A DNA stretch of 5,529 nt, from the NCBI GenBank assembly GCA_019422905.1, contig JAHZCM010000069.1, forward strand, positions 4,470 to 9,998, read 5' to 3'. The DNA comes from Oscillospiraceae bacterium (GTDB lineage Bacteria > Bacillota > Clostridia > Oscillospirales > Acutalibacteraceae). The translations under genes were made by a program, and so were the position numbers. Positions 1 through 5,123 of this stretch are shown here, piece after piece; the stretch's first letter is position 1, and each line of letters begins with the position of its first letter. The notes under the pieces are model-generated. The model did not search any database. It worked only from the letters and a program-made list of their open reading frames with translations, and had not been told where the DNA came from.

Positions 1-1172
1 GCGGCGTCTACAAATCGCTGCTCAAAAAGGAGGCCGGCATCGACGTCGTCAGCATCTCCGAGCCGCTGATCGAAGGGCCGTTCGGCGGGCTGATCGAGCG
101 CATCATCGAGTGGTTCGACGCGTTTTACAGCGTGAATCTCGGGACCGAAGTGCGCCGCGGCATGACCGAGCGCGTGCGGCAGGGCGGCGCTGTCAGTACC
201 GCGCCGATCGGCTACACCTATAAAGACAGAAAGCTCGTCGTCGAGCCGCAGGAGGCGGAGGTCGTCCGCATGATCTACCGCGATTTCCTCTCCGGCAGCG
301 CGATCATGGCCATCACGAAAAAACTGAACAGCCTCGGGATCAAGACGAAGCGCGGCGGGACATGGGAGAACCGGACCGTGCGCTACGTGCTCACGAACCC
401 GGTCTACATCGGCAAGGTGCGCTGGTCGCCGGAGGGCACGAACGACTACCACAAAACGGACGGCTGGAACGACAAGACCATGCTGGTCGACGGCGCGCAC
501 GAGGCGATCCTCTCCGCGCAGGATTTCGAAGCAGCCCAAAAACTGATTCAGCAGAAGGTCGAACAGACGCGGGGCAGTGCGGATTTGATTGCACGGAGGG
601 AAGAAGGGGGCCACATGCTGCAGGGACTCGTTAAGTGCAGCGCCTGCGGCGGCACGCTGACGCGTTCCGGGCGCGGACAGATGAACTGTGTGCGCTATCT
701 GCATGGGCGCTGTACGGAATCGCACAGCGTCCGGGAGGAGGTTTTAATACGGGTCATTTTGGAAGCCATCCGGTTTCAGTTTGAAACCCTCGACTTTCGC
801 CTTGTGGAAAATGACCGCAGCGCGGAGCTGGAGAGCGAGCAGGAGGCGGTGCTCGGGCAGATTCGCCGTGAACAGGATGTCCTGGCACGCTGCAAGGAGG
901 CCTATGCGGCCGGCATCGACACGCTGGAGGAATACCGGGAAAATAAAATCGCGTGCAAATCCAGGATTGATGCGCTGCAGCGGAAGCTGAACGAGCGCAG
1001 GATGCAGCCGGTCGACAAGCAGGCTTTTGCCGGGCAGCACCGTGACGCCCTGAAGCTGCTGGAGGATCCCGCCGTCTCCGGCGCGAAAAAAAATAAGATC
1101 ATGCGGTCGTTCATCGACCACATAACCTTCTTTAAAGACCTCAACGCCATCGATATCCTCTACAGGGCTTGA
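1..1172 (+). CDS. Large serine recombinase (site-specific integrase/excisionase), 5' end missing
   Basis: The frame is open from the left edge (first full codon at position 3) to TGA at 1170-1172, giving 389 residues. The GTG at 132 is an internal codon: the residues before it (43 codons) match the end of a resolvase catalytic domain and the long E helix (SEPLIEGPFGGLIERIIEWF). In order: end of the catalytic domain (about 1-45), DNA-binding Recombinase domain (about 68-141, APIGY to IGKVRW), a zinc ribbon with Cys212, Cys215, Cys229 and Cys237, a charged coiled coil (about 274-333), and a C-terminal tail. The catalytic serine lies in the missing N-terminus, perhaps 100 residues. The family cuts two attachment sites with a 2-bp stagger and rejoins them through a phosphoserine link, integrating or excising phages and conjugative or developmental elements. 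The visible part has no frameshift, so the gene looks functional. Its 3' end faces the broken cotJC gene. Confidence 0.95.
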   Translation, partial: GVYKSLLKKEAGIDVVSISEPLIEGPFGGLIERIIEWFDAFYSVNLGTEVRRGMTERVRQGGAVSTAPIGYTYKDRKLVVEPQEAEVVRMIYRDFLSGSAIMAITKKLNSLGIKTKRGGTWENRTVRYVLTNPVYIGKVRWSPEGTNDYHKTDGWNDKTMLVDGAHEAILSAQDFEAAQKLIQQKVEQTRGSADLIARREEGGHMLQGLVKCSACGGTLTRSGRGQMNCVRYLHGRCTESHSVREEVLIRVILEAIRFQFETLDFRLVENDRSAELESEQEAVLGQIRREQDVLARCKEAYAAGIDTLEEYRENKIACKSRIDALQRKLNERRMQPVDKQAFAGQHRDALKLLEDPAVSGAKKNKIMRSFIDHITFFKDLNAIDILYRA

Positions 1173-1190
1173 AATACAGCCCTGTTTTTT
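1162..1190 (+). terminator. Intrinsic terminator of the recombinase gene
   Basis: A perfect 8-bp stem pairs acagggct (1162-1169) with agccctgt (1178-1185) around an 8-nt loop, followed by a run of T to 1190. The stem starts in the last codons of the recombinase and the stop codon lies in the loop, so the terminator is embedded in the gene end. Read on the minus strand there is no T-run after the hairpin, so it should act mainly on + strand transcripts. It would keep recombinase transcription from running against the cotJ operon. Confidence 0.8.
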
Positions 1191-1305
1191 ATGTTCGCCT
1201 CTTGGCATTCGGCCCGCCATACTGGCTGATGATCAGCTTGGCGAGCGCGGGGTTGGGATTTTTGATTTTGACCGGGTATTGCAGCTTCTTCTCATAAATC
1301 CACAT
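1189..1305 (-). pseudogene. cotJC: cotJC 5' fragment, split by the recombinase element
   Basis: The reading frame gives 38 residues beginning MWIYEKKLQYPVKIKNPNPA and continuing to ISQYGGP, the characteristic start of CotJC, a spore-coat protein of the manganese-catalase family usually about 190 residues long. Similarity stops after residue 32. The last six residues (NAKRRT) and the TAA come from element DNA, the TAA lying in the terminator's T-run. The di-manganese ligand residues of the family lie further on, so this fragment cannot be a catalase. The ATG overlaps the cotJB stop as TAATG, as expected of a translationally coupled operon. The missing part should lie at the other end of the element if insertion was simple. 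It is either a dead remnant or a gene rebuilt by excision; this window cannot distinguish them. Confidence 0.9.
1200..1222. other. Putative attachment-site junction (element/cotJC)
   Basis: On the minus strand the CotJC match runs through codons for Y-G-G-P (ending at 1210) and then gives N-A-K-R-R-T and a stop instead of the usual D-G-E-L continuation. The junction is therefore at about 1209/1210. A short inverted pair, tggc (1203-1206) and gcca (1216-1219), surrounds it; serine-integrase sites often have weak dyad symmetry, but this one is too short to be convincing alone. The exact crossover dinucleotide cannot be fixed without the other end of the element. Confidence 0.5.
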
Positions 1306-1559
1306 TATTCATTCGCCTCCGCTTCCCAAGGCCACGGATCGCTGATCCACGCCCAGCGGCTCGTGTCGCGGGAGGTCTCGTTCAGCGGTCCGTATTTGTC
1401 CTCGTATTCGGCTCTGAGCTTGCCGTAAAGCTCCCGGTATTCGGTGAGCTTTTTGGATGCTTCCATGCAGTTCGGGTGGGAGTCGAGATAGAGGTGCAGC
1501 TCCCATCAAGCAAACTGCACCGCGGAGATGCGTCTGCGACGGCGGGATTGCTCATTCAT
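1305..1559 (-). pseudogene. cotJB: cotJB spore coat assembly protein, interrupted by an in-frame TGA
   Basis: The frame codes for 84 residues plus TAA, the normal CotJB length (under 90 residues). It starts MNEQ, runs through ISAVQFA, a TGA at codon 18 (1506-1508), then WELHLYLDSHPNC, a helical middle, and the family's tryptophan-rich C-terminal signature DPWPWE. Homology continues on both sides of the TGA in the same frame, so this is a point nonsense change, not an indel. A leucine codon is commonly found here, and TTA to TGA would be one change. The ATG overlaps the cotJA stop (ATGA), and the TAA overlaps the cotJC ATG. With the stop, translation would yield 17 residues and coupling to cotJC would be weakened. 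A sequencing error is possible. A recoded TGA is unlikely, since other genes in the window use TGA as a stop. Confidence 0.88.
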
Positions 1560-1756
1560 CTCGGCTCACCCCGCCTTCCGTAAAATGGTTTGTCCAGAAC
1601 AGGGAAGAGCGTGCCGGCGTCCAGGGCACGCTCCGGCTCAAAGGTCTGTCCCCATTGCTGGCAGGGTACGTATGCCATTGCAGGCACCGGATTCTCCGGC
1701 AGCGGGCTGCATTCGCCCTTGAGCGGACAGGATTGTCCCATAAGAATTTCAGCCAT
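1556..1756 (-). CDS. cotJA: CotJA, spore coat protein of the cotJABC operon
   Basis: This is a 66-residue protein with the family's hallmark core: PVPAMAYVPCQQWGQ, followed by FEPERALDAGTLFP and LDKPFYGRRG. CotJA is a small protein of the spore coat or outer layers, made in the mother cell and normally encoded just before CotJB and CotJC. The start at 1756 is chosen because AAAGGAG lies 9 nt upstream; the frame extends further upstream, but that part does not resemble CotJA. Its TGA stop overlaps the cotJB start. Length and motifs look intact, so this is the only undamaged member of the operon in the window. A sigma-E-like promoter about 65 bp upstream fits mother-cell expression. Confidence 0.93.
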   Translation of the reverse strand: MAEILMGQSCPLKGECSPLPENPVPAMAYVPCQQWGQTFEPERALDAGTLFPVLDKPFYGRRGEPR

Positions 1757-1780
1757 GCGTTCCGTCTCCTTTCTGAAAAT

Positions 1781-1802
1781 CACTGCCGGCAAAACGACAG
1801 TG
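1781..1802 (-). other. Small hairpin in the cotJ leader
   Basis: CACTG (1781-1785) pairs with CAGTG (1798-1802), with two further G-C pairs inside after one mismatch. It lies in the predicted cotJABC leader between promoter and ribosome site and has no T-run. A role in mRNA stability is possible, but it could be chance. Confidence 0.25.
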
Positions 1803-1821
1803 GGATGCTTGGCCCAAACCC

Positions 1822-1850
1822 ATAGTATGCGAAGGCTGTCCGCCATGTGA
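1822..1850 (-). promoter_or_regulatory. Putative sigma-E promoter of cotJABC
   Basis: On the minus strand TCACATG (1844-1850) and CATACTAT (1822-1829) are separated by exactly 14 bp. They resemble the sigma-E elements, roughly TCATATT and CATACAAT, at the usual spacing. The -35 begins one base after the stop codon of the upstream surface-protein gene, and transcription would start at about 1815, leaving a leader of about 60 nt before cotJA. The spacing and the known sigma-E control of cotJ in Bacillus support the call; the match is imperfect in both boxes. Confidence 0.55.
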
Positions 1851-2963
1851 TTATTTATCTTTCTTGTCGGAGTCCGGCTTTTTCCCGAAGCGCTGAACGA
1901 GGATGACAATAGCCATGCCCACACCCACGCCGAGCAGCACAAGCGCTGCCGTTGAGAAACGGTCCACCTGCAGGGCATAAACGTCCATGCCGGCGCCGCT
2001 GTAAACCGTGTTCGCGCCGCCGTCTCCGGGCAGCGCACCTTCCGGCGCGTTCTCTGCGCTTTCCGCGTATCGGTCTGCGCCGTCCGAAGCGGCGGACGCG
2101 TCTGCGTCCCCGGTATCCTTGGAAGAGGAAGACGTGCCGCCCCGTCCGCTGCTGCCGGAGGTGCCTCCCGCCGCGGTGCCGGCCGCGCTTGTGGTACTGT
2201 CCTTTTCCAGGCGCGTCACGGATACGGTGTAAACGGATTTTGTCACGCCGTCGGCCGCCGTGACGGTGAAGCTGAAATCGACCGAGCTTCCGCCCGCGCC
2301 GAGATTTTTTCGGTTCACGCGGACGCTCGCGCCCTCTGCGGGTACGACGTCGAATACGAGGGAAGCGCTCGTGAAGGGCACGTCCAGTGTGTATTCAAAA
2401 ATATCCGGGTCAAACGCGGGCACAAGGGTCCCGGCGGGCGGCGTAAGGGAAAGCAGCCTGCTGTCCGCGCTCGGTTCCGGCGCGAAGGCCGGTTCAACCT
2501 CCAATACCTCCGGCTCGGAGAGCAGAGCGGACGCATCCTCCGCAGCGGCGTCCGTCACCGTGAAACGGATGGGCAGCGTATCGGAAAGCGCGTCGGCGCT
2601 CGCCCGGAAGGTGATCGTGATCTGTCCGTCCGCGGGCAAAGCCTCTCCGTCCTTCGCCGTATAGACGACCGCAAGCCGGCCCTCCTGTGCGGAGGTATAG
2701 GTGTAGTCCCCTTTGAGGGCATCGGAAAACGCGGCGCTGGCCTGTTCGATATCGCCGGGATCGTATTCGACAAAGAGGACAAAGGCGGAAAGCCCGGCCT
2801 GCGCCGGAGAGAGCGATATGCGGAAGGATGCGCCGCGGCGCACTGTGGTTGGGGCTTCGGCAATGCGAAAAATCCCCTGCGCCTCCTCGGCTGCGGCGGA
2901 AAATGAGCTGAAGAGCAGAAAAAGCAGCAGGAGCAGGCTGAGGGCGGTTAATCGTTTCTGCAT
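1851..2963 (-). CDS. Secreted, membrane-anchored protein with cohesin-like and cadherin-like beta-sandwich domains
   Basis: The product has 370 residues. It shows a signal peptide (1-25: basic MQKR, a leucine-rich core, AAA cleavage region), a cohesin-type beta domain (about 30-158, with the LSAFVLFVEYDPGDIE strand region), a cadherin-like beta-sandwich repeat (about 167-251: SRLLSLTPPAGTL, YTLDVPF, YTVSVTRLE), a low-complexity Ser/Gly/Thr/Ala linker (about 255-320), one transmembrane helix (about 337-357) and a short basic tail (KKPDSDKKDK). It would sit on the outer face of the membrane with its binding domains displayed beyond the linker. Cohesin-like domains bind dockerin or carbohydrate partners in cellulosomal proteins, but many clostridial relatives have no known ligand. 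The start is set by GGAGG 7 nt upstream. It follows the XRE gene by 42 bp and is probably co-transcribed with it. No specific partner or gene name is recognised. Confidence 0.85.
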   Translation of the reverse strand: MQKRLTALSLLLLLFLLFSSFSAAAEEAQGIFRIAEAPTTVRRGASFRISLSPAQAGLSAFVLFVEYDPGDIEQASAAFSDALKGDYTYTSAQEGRLAVVYTAKDGEALPADGQITITFRASADALSDTLPIRFTVTDAAAEDASALLSEPEVLEVEPAFAPEPSADSRLLSLTPPAGTLVPAFDPDIFEYTLDVPFTSASLVFDVVPAEGASVRVNRKNLGAGGSSVDFSFTVTAADGVTKSVYTVSVTRLEKDSTTSAAGTAAGGTSGSSGRGGTSSSSKDTGDADASAASDGADRYAESAENAPEGALPGDGGANTVYSGAGMDVYALQVDRFSTAALVLLGVGVGMAIVILVQRFGKKPDSDKKDK

Positions 2964-3005
2964 GACGGTTCCTCCACGGTTTTTAATGATACGGGTGGCT
3001 CGGGA

Positions 3006-3254
3006 TTACACGGGTGGGTCCAGCAGACTGGCGTAGCTCACGTTGAATACCTTTGCAATCGCGCACAGCTCAATATCCGTGACATAGCGTTTGTTCGTCT
3101 CAATCCGCGTGATGACGTTTTTATCCATGTCTATGCCGATGAGTTGAAGCCGGCTGGCCAGTCCGCGCTGGGAAAGGTTGTTTTCCTTTCGAAGCTGGAC
3201 GAGCCGTTCGGCAATCAGATTTCGTTTACCGTCTGCCGCACAGGGTCTTGACAT
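3006..3254 (-). CDS. Small XRE-family helix-turn-helix regulator
   Basis: The product is an 82-residue protein that is essentially one HTH domain. Residues about 13-77 fit the five-helix XRE fold, with LSQRGLASRLQL as the first HTH region and DKNVITRIETNKR as the recognition helix with the typical R-I-E motif. There is no ligand-binding or peptidase domain. The start at 3254 is preferred: GGAG lies 6 nt upstream of it, whereas the alternative ATG at 3266 has AAGGA directly abutting it and no room for a ribosome. The gene lies just upstream of the surface-protein gene and probably controls its own unit, since inverted repeats and an extended -10 lie in front of it. It could be a repressor or an activator. 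Confidence 0.85.
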   Translation of the reverse strand: MSRPCAADGKRNLIAERLVQLRKENNLSQRGLASRLQLIGIDMDKNVITRIETNKRYVTDIELCAIAKVFNVSYASLLDPPV

Positions 3255-3288
3255 AGGCGTCTCCATTCCTTTCTGTCGAAGTGTTTGC

Positions 3289-3366
3289 TTGTCTCAGTTT
3301 TAGCACCGGTGTCTAAGTTAAATTCTATCAGAGCATACGATTTGCTTGGTTGCAAAAATGAGACAA
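3289..3366. repeat. Inverted repeat flanking the XRE promoter, possible operator
   Basis: TTGTCTCAGTTTT (3289-3301) is repeated in inverse orientation at 3354-3366 with one mismatch in 13 positions; the outer 8 bp are perfect. The arms enclose 52 bp with the putative -10 (3322-3327) and an 8-bp palindrome CACCGGTG (3304-3311) close to the predicted start. This layout suits binding by a dimeric XRE protein at two sites around its promoter, but that is inferred from position only. Confidence 0.45.
3322..3330 (-). promoter_or_regulatory. Putative extended -10 promoter of the XRE gene
   Basis: On the minus strand TGATAGAAT forms an extended -10 (TGn followed by TAGAAT, five of six matches to TATAAT). 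No good -35 was found 16-18 bp upstream, as is often the case with extended -10 promoters. The predicted start near 3315 would leave a leader of about 60 nt. It lies between two inverted TTGTCTCA copies. Confidence 0.4.
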
Positions 3367-3374
3367 AAGGAAAG

Positions 3375-3394
3375 AATGTGTCGAAATGTGTCGA
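3375..3394. repeat. Two perfect 10-bp direct repeats, with a related copy nearby
   Basis: The sequence aatgtgtcga occurs twice in immediate tandem. The core TGTCGAA appears at 3379-3385 and 3389-3395, and again at 3274-3280, where it is followed by gtgt, close to the atgt that follows the first copy. The spacing of one helical turn between the tandem copies fits two protein molecules binding the same face of DNA, but no regulator can be assigned. Confidence 0.4.
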
Positions 3395-3438
3395 AATTCT
3401 GAGAAAAAGGATAGAGCGCGGTCCGGCTATTGCGCTTC

Positions 3439-3656
3439 AGGCGGTGAACGGACAGATGTATGCTGCAAATACAATAAGCAGACGGTGAATCGCGGATGTA
3501 CGCAGCGAACACAATAAGCAGGCAGCCAATCGATGGATGCATGTTGGCGGACGTATGCTGCAAATGCGATAAGCAGGCGGCGAATCGGCGGATATACGTT
3601 GCAAATACAAGAGACAGGCGGCCAATCGGCGGATATATGCTGTCAATACAATAAAT
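3439..3656. repeat. Degenerate tandem repeat array, about 41-bp period, five units
   Basis: Five adjacent units can be aligned: 3439-3479 (41 bp), 3480-3519 (40), 3520-3574 (55), 3575-3615 (41) and 3616-3656 (41). Each begins AGGCGGC-like, continues with GAATCGGCGGAT-like and ends TGCTGCAAATACAATAAGC-like, with several substitutions. The third unit carries an internal 14-15 bp expansion. Units are contiguous with no unique spacers between them, so this is a minisatellite and not a CRISPR array. The period is not a multiple of three, which argues against a coding repeat. Confidence 0.85.
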
Positions 3657-3768
3657 TGGAAATGCGGTTTTCAACCTGCGAATCCTCTAAATACAGTCTT
3701 TCTATCTGAAAAGTTTTTCGGATTTATTACAAAGATTTAACGTTTTTGGGAACTTTGCGTGAAAGCTA

Positions 3769-3806
3769 TGGAGATTTTTGAAGTACTGTGCTATACTTAA
3801 TATTAT
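3769..3806 (+). promoter_or_regulatory. Putative vegetative promoter of the transferase genes
   Basis: TGGAGA (3769-3774), a 17-bp spacer and TATACT (3792-3797) preceded by TGC make an extended -10 promoter. An overlapping alternative is TTGAAG (3778-3783), 17 bp, then TATTAT (3801-3806). Either would give a leader of roughly 90-100 nt with a GC-rich middle part (3836-3872). Both are ordinary sigma-A-type matches in an AT-rich stretch, about 110 bp after the tandem array. Confidence 0.55.
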
Positions 3807-3905
3807 TTCACACAAATTGGCATGTATTGGAAATGCCGGCGCGCACAGGATTTCCGGGGCGCCGCCGTGCTGTAAACCAGAAAGAGGAAAGGTCAGAAGC
3901 TGCCA

Positions 3906-5123
3906 ATGAAGAAGAAAATCCTGTTCGGGCTGATTGCGCTGTTCAAGGCCTTGTACGGGGCGGTTTATGCAGTTTTGAAGCTGCTCCCCGTGCAGCGGAA
4001 GGTCGTGATGATCAGCCGGCAGTCCGATAAGCTGCGCCCGGATTTCGAGCAGATCGGCGCGGAGATCGCAAAGCGTGATTCCACGGTGCGGATCGTATAT
4101 CTCTGCCGGGAGATCGGGGACACATTTTTCAGGCGTCTCGGCTACGGCTTTCATTTGCTGCGCTGCGCGGCCCAGCTTGCTACGGCGAGGGTCTGCATCG
4201 TCGACGGCTACTGCATTCCGGTCAGCGTGCTGAAGCACCGGGCTTGTCTGCATGTCGTGCAGGTCTGGCATGCGCTCGGCGCGATCAAGAAGTTCGGCAG
4301 ACAGACGCTCTCCGCACCGGCCGGCCGCGATAAAGAAATTGCCGAGCACATGGATATGCACAGGAATTACGACTGCGTGCTCTGCGCCAGCCGCCGCACG
4401 GCGGAAACGTATGCGGAGGCGTTCGGCGTTTCAAAGGACAAGCTGCGGGTGATTGGCGTGCCGCGCGTCGACGCGATCCTGAAAATGGACCGGTCGCGCT
4501 GCCGCCGCCGCTTTTACGCGGCGTATCCGGAGCTTCGCGGCAGAAAAAACGTCCTGTATGTGCCCACTTTCCGGGAGGGCGGTCTGCCGGATCTTGGCCC
4601 TGTACTGCGCGCCGCCGAAAAGGCCGGTGTGAATCTGATCGTCCGCCTGCACCCGCTTGACCGGGAGCGGCTGCAAAGGCGTGGGGAGGCACCGGGTTTT
4701 TTGGAGTGCGGGAAGTTCGGCACGTTTACCCTGATGGCGGCGGCCGACGCCGTGATTACGGATTACTCTGCCATTTCCATTGAAGCCAGCTTGATTCGCA
4801 AGCCGGTTTACTTTTATGTTTACGATCTGGAGGCGTACGCCGCCGCGCGCGGCCTCAATTTTGATCCTCTGGCCGAGATGCCGCACTGCGCTTCCAAGGA
4901 TTTCGGCGCAATTCTGGACAAGATTCTTCATGAGCCGTATGATTTTGAGAAGCTCGAGGCTTTTCGAAAAGAGTTTGTGGAGACAAACGATACGAACAAT
5001 GTGCGGCGTATTGTAACGCTGGTGCTTCGATATATGGATGAAGGAGTGACGAATTATGCGGGGTGCTCTTGCCGCCATAGCGGAACGGTATCCGGCGCTC
5101 CGGATCGCTGCGCGGAAGAGTAG
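3906..5123 (+). CDS. CDP-glycerol:polyglycerophosphate glycerophosphotransferase family protein (TagB/TagF-like)
   Basis: The product has 405 residues. A hydrophobic, amphipathic N-terminus (about 5-28) suits peripheral membrane attachment. A GT-B-type glycerophosphotransferase domain follows: QVWHALGAIKKFG with His122, VLYVPTFR (216-223), VRLHP with His249, DAVITDYSAISIEAS (281-295) and YDLEAY (306-311). In TagF-type enzymes the two histidines and the TDYS segment bind CDP-glycerol and carry out transfer. The family moves glycerol- or ribitol-phosphate from the CDP-polyol onto a lipid-linked acceptor at the inner membrane face, for wall teichoic acid or a phosphopolyol capsule. WHALGAIKKFG departs from the common WHGTPLKKLG, as seen in TagB-like primases or other subfamilies, so the acceptor is unclear. 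The ribosome site AGAGGAAAGG is 13 nt from the ATG, a rather long gap. The last 20-odd residues are Cys/Ser-rich, unlike the family, and overlap the next gene. Confidence 0.9.
   Translation: MKKKILFGLIALFKALYGAVYAVLKLLPVQRKVVMISRQSDKLRPDFEQIGAEIAKRDSTVRIVYLCREIGDTFFRRLGYGFHLLRCAAQLATARVCIVDGYCIPVSVLKHRACLHVVQVWHALGAIKKFGRQTLSAPAGRDKEIAEHMDMHRNYDCVLCASRRTAETYAEAFGVSKDKLRVIGVPRVDAILKMDRSRCRRRFYAAYPELRGRKNVLYVPTFREGGLPDLGPVLRAAEKAGVNLIVRLHPLDRERLQRRGEAPGFLECGKFGTFTLMAAADAVITDYSAISIEASLIRKPVYFYVYDLEAYAAARGLNFDPLAEMPHCASKDFGAILDKILHEPYDFEKLEAFRKEFVETNDTNNVRRIVTLVLRYMDEGVTNYAGCSCRHSGTVSGAPDRCAEE
5041..5048 (+). promoter_or_regulatory. Ribosome binding site of the second transferase
   Basis: AAGGAGTG lies inside the end of the first transferase gene, 7 nt before the ATG at 5056. 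It settles the start of the downstream gene and shows that the 68-bp overlap is real. A TGA in the downstream gene's frame at 5047-5049 closes that frame just before the ATG. Confidence 0.8.

Larger units (their letters stand above)
1..1209. mobile_element. Right end of an integrated element carrying the serine recombinase, inserted in cotJC
   Basis: The recombinase and its terminator lie immediately next to the point where cotJC loses similarity to its family, at about 1209. Integrase genes of this class typically sit beside one attachment site, so this junction is best read as one att boundary. The left end, the cargo and the element type (prophage, conjugative element, skin-like element) are outside the window. 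The boundary is an inference from where the CotJC homology breaks and could shift by a few bases, because the crossover core is shared by both parental sites. Confidence 0.7.
3267..3905. other. Long intergenic region between divergent transcription units
   Basis: These 639 bases separate the minus-strand XRE unit from the plus-strand transferase genes. No convincing gene was found: the open frames have no ribosome site and run through a repeat array whose 41-bp period would shift the frame. The region holds a dyad-flanked promoter for the XRE gene (3289-3366), a 10-bp direct duplication (3375-3394), a degenerate tandem array (3439-3656), an AT-rich stretch and a promoter for the transferase genes. 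Nothing distinct was seen at 3396-3438 or 3657-3768. Confidence 0.7.

Noticed and set aside
132..134. GTG as the start of the recombinase gene
   Set aside because: The frame stays open to the left edge and the 43 upstream codons match the end of the resolvase catalytic domain and its E helix, so this GTG is internal.
1309..1509. A 66-residue minus-strand open frame across cotJB
   Set aside because: It is an alternative frame of cotJB, has no ribosome site and no recognisable features, while the CotJB frame carries the family motifs.
2991..3018. Direct repeat acgggtgg between the XRE and surface-protein genes
   Set aside because: Two 8-bp copies about 19 bp apart (2991-2998 and 3010-3017), one partly in the XRE coding end, are too short to separate from chance, and no promoter elements accompany them.
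3285..3488. A 67-residue plus-strand open frame after the XRE gene
   Set aside because: It begins with TTG without a ribosome site, crosses the operator-like region and ends inside the tandem array; no family resemblance was seen.
3439..3656. A CRISPR array
   Set aside because: Units are contiguous and degenerate over their whole length, with no unique spacers, no dyad-symmetric repeat and no cas genes in view.
3318..3674. Minus-strand open frame giving a repetitive peptide
   Set aside because: The peptide repetition simply reflects the 41-bp DNA array; the period is not a multiple of three, so the frame shifts between units, and there is no ribosome site.
3702..4361. A 219-residue minus-strand open frame
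   Set aside because: It is antisense to the first transferase gene, which has clear catalytic motifs; the antisense product has no recognisable domain.
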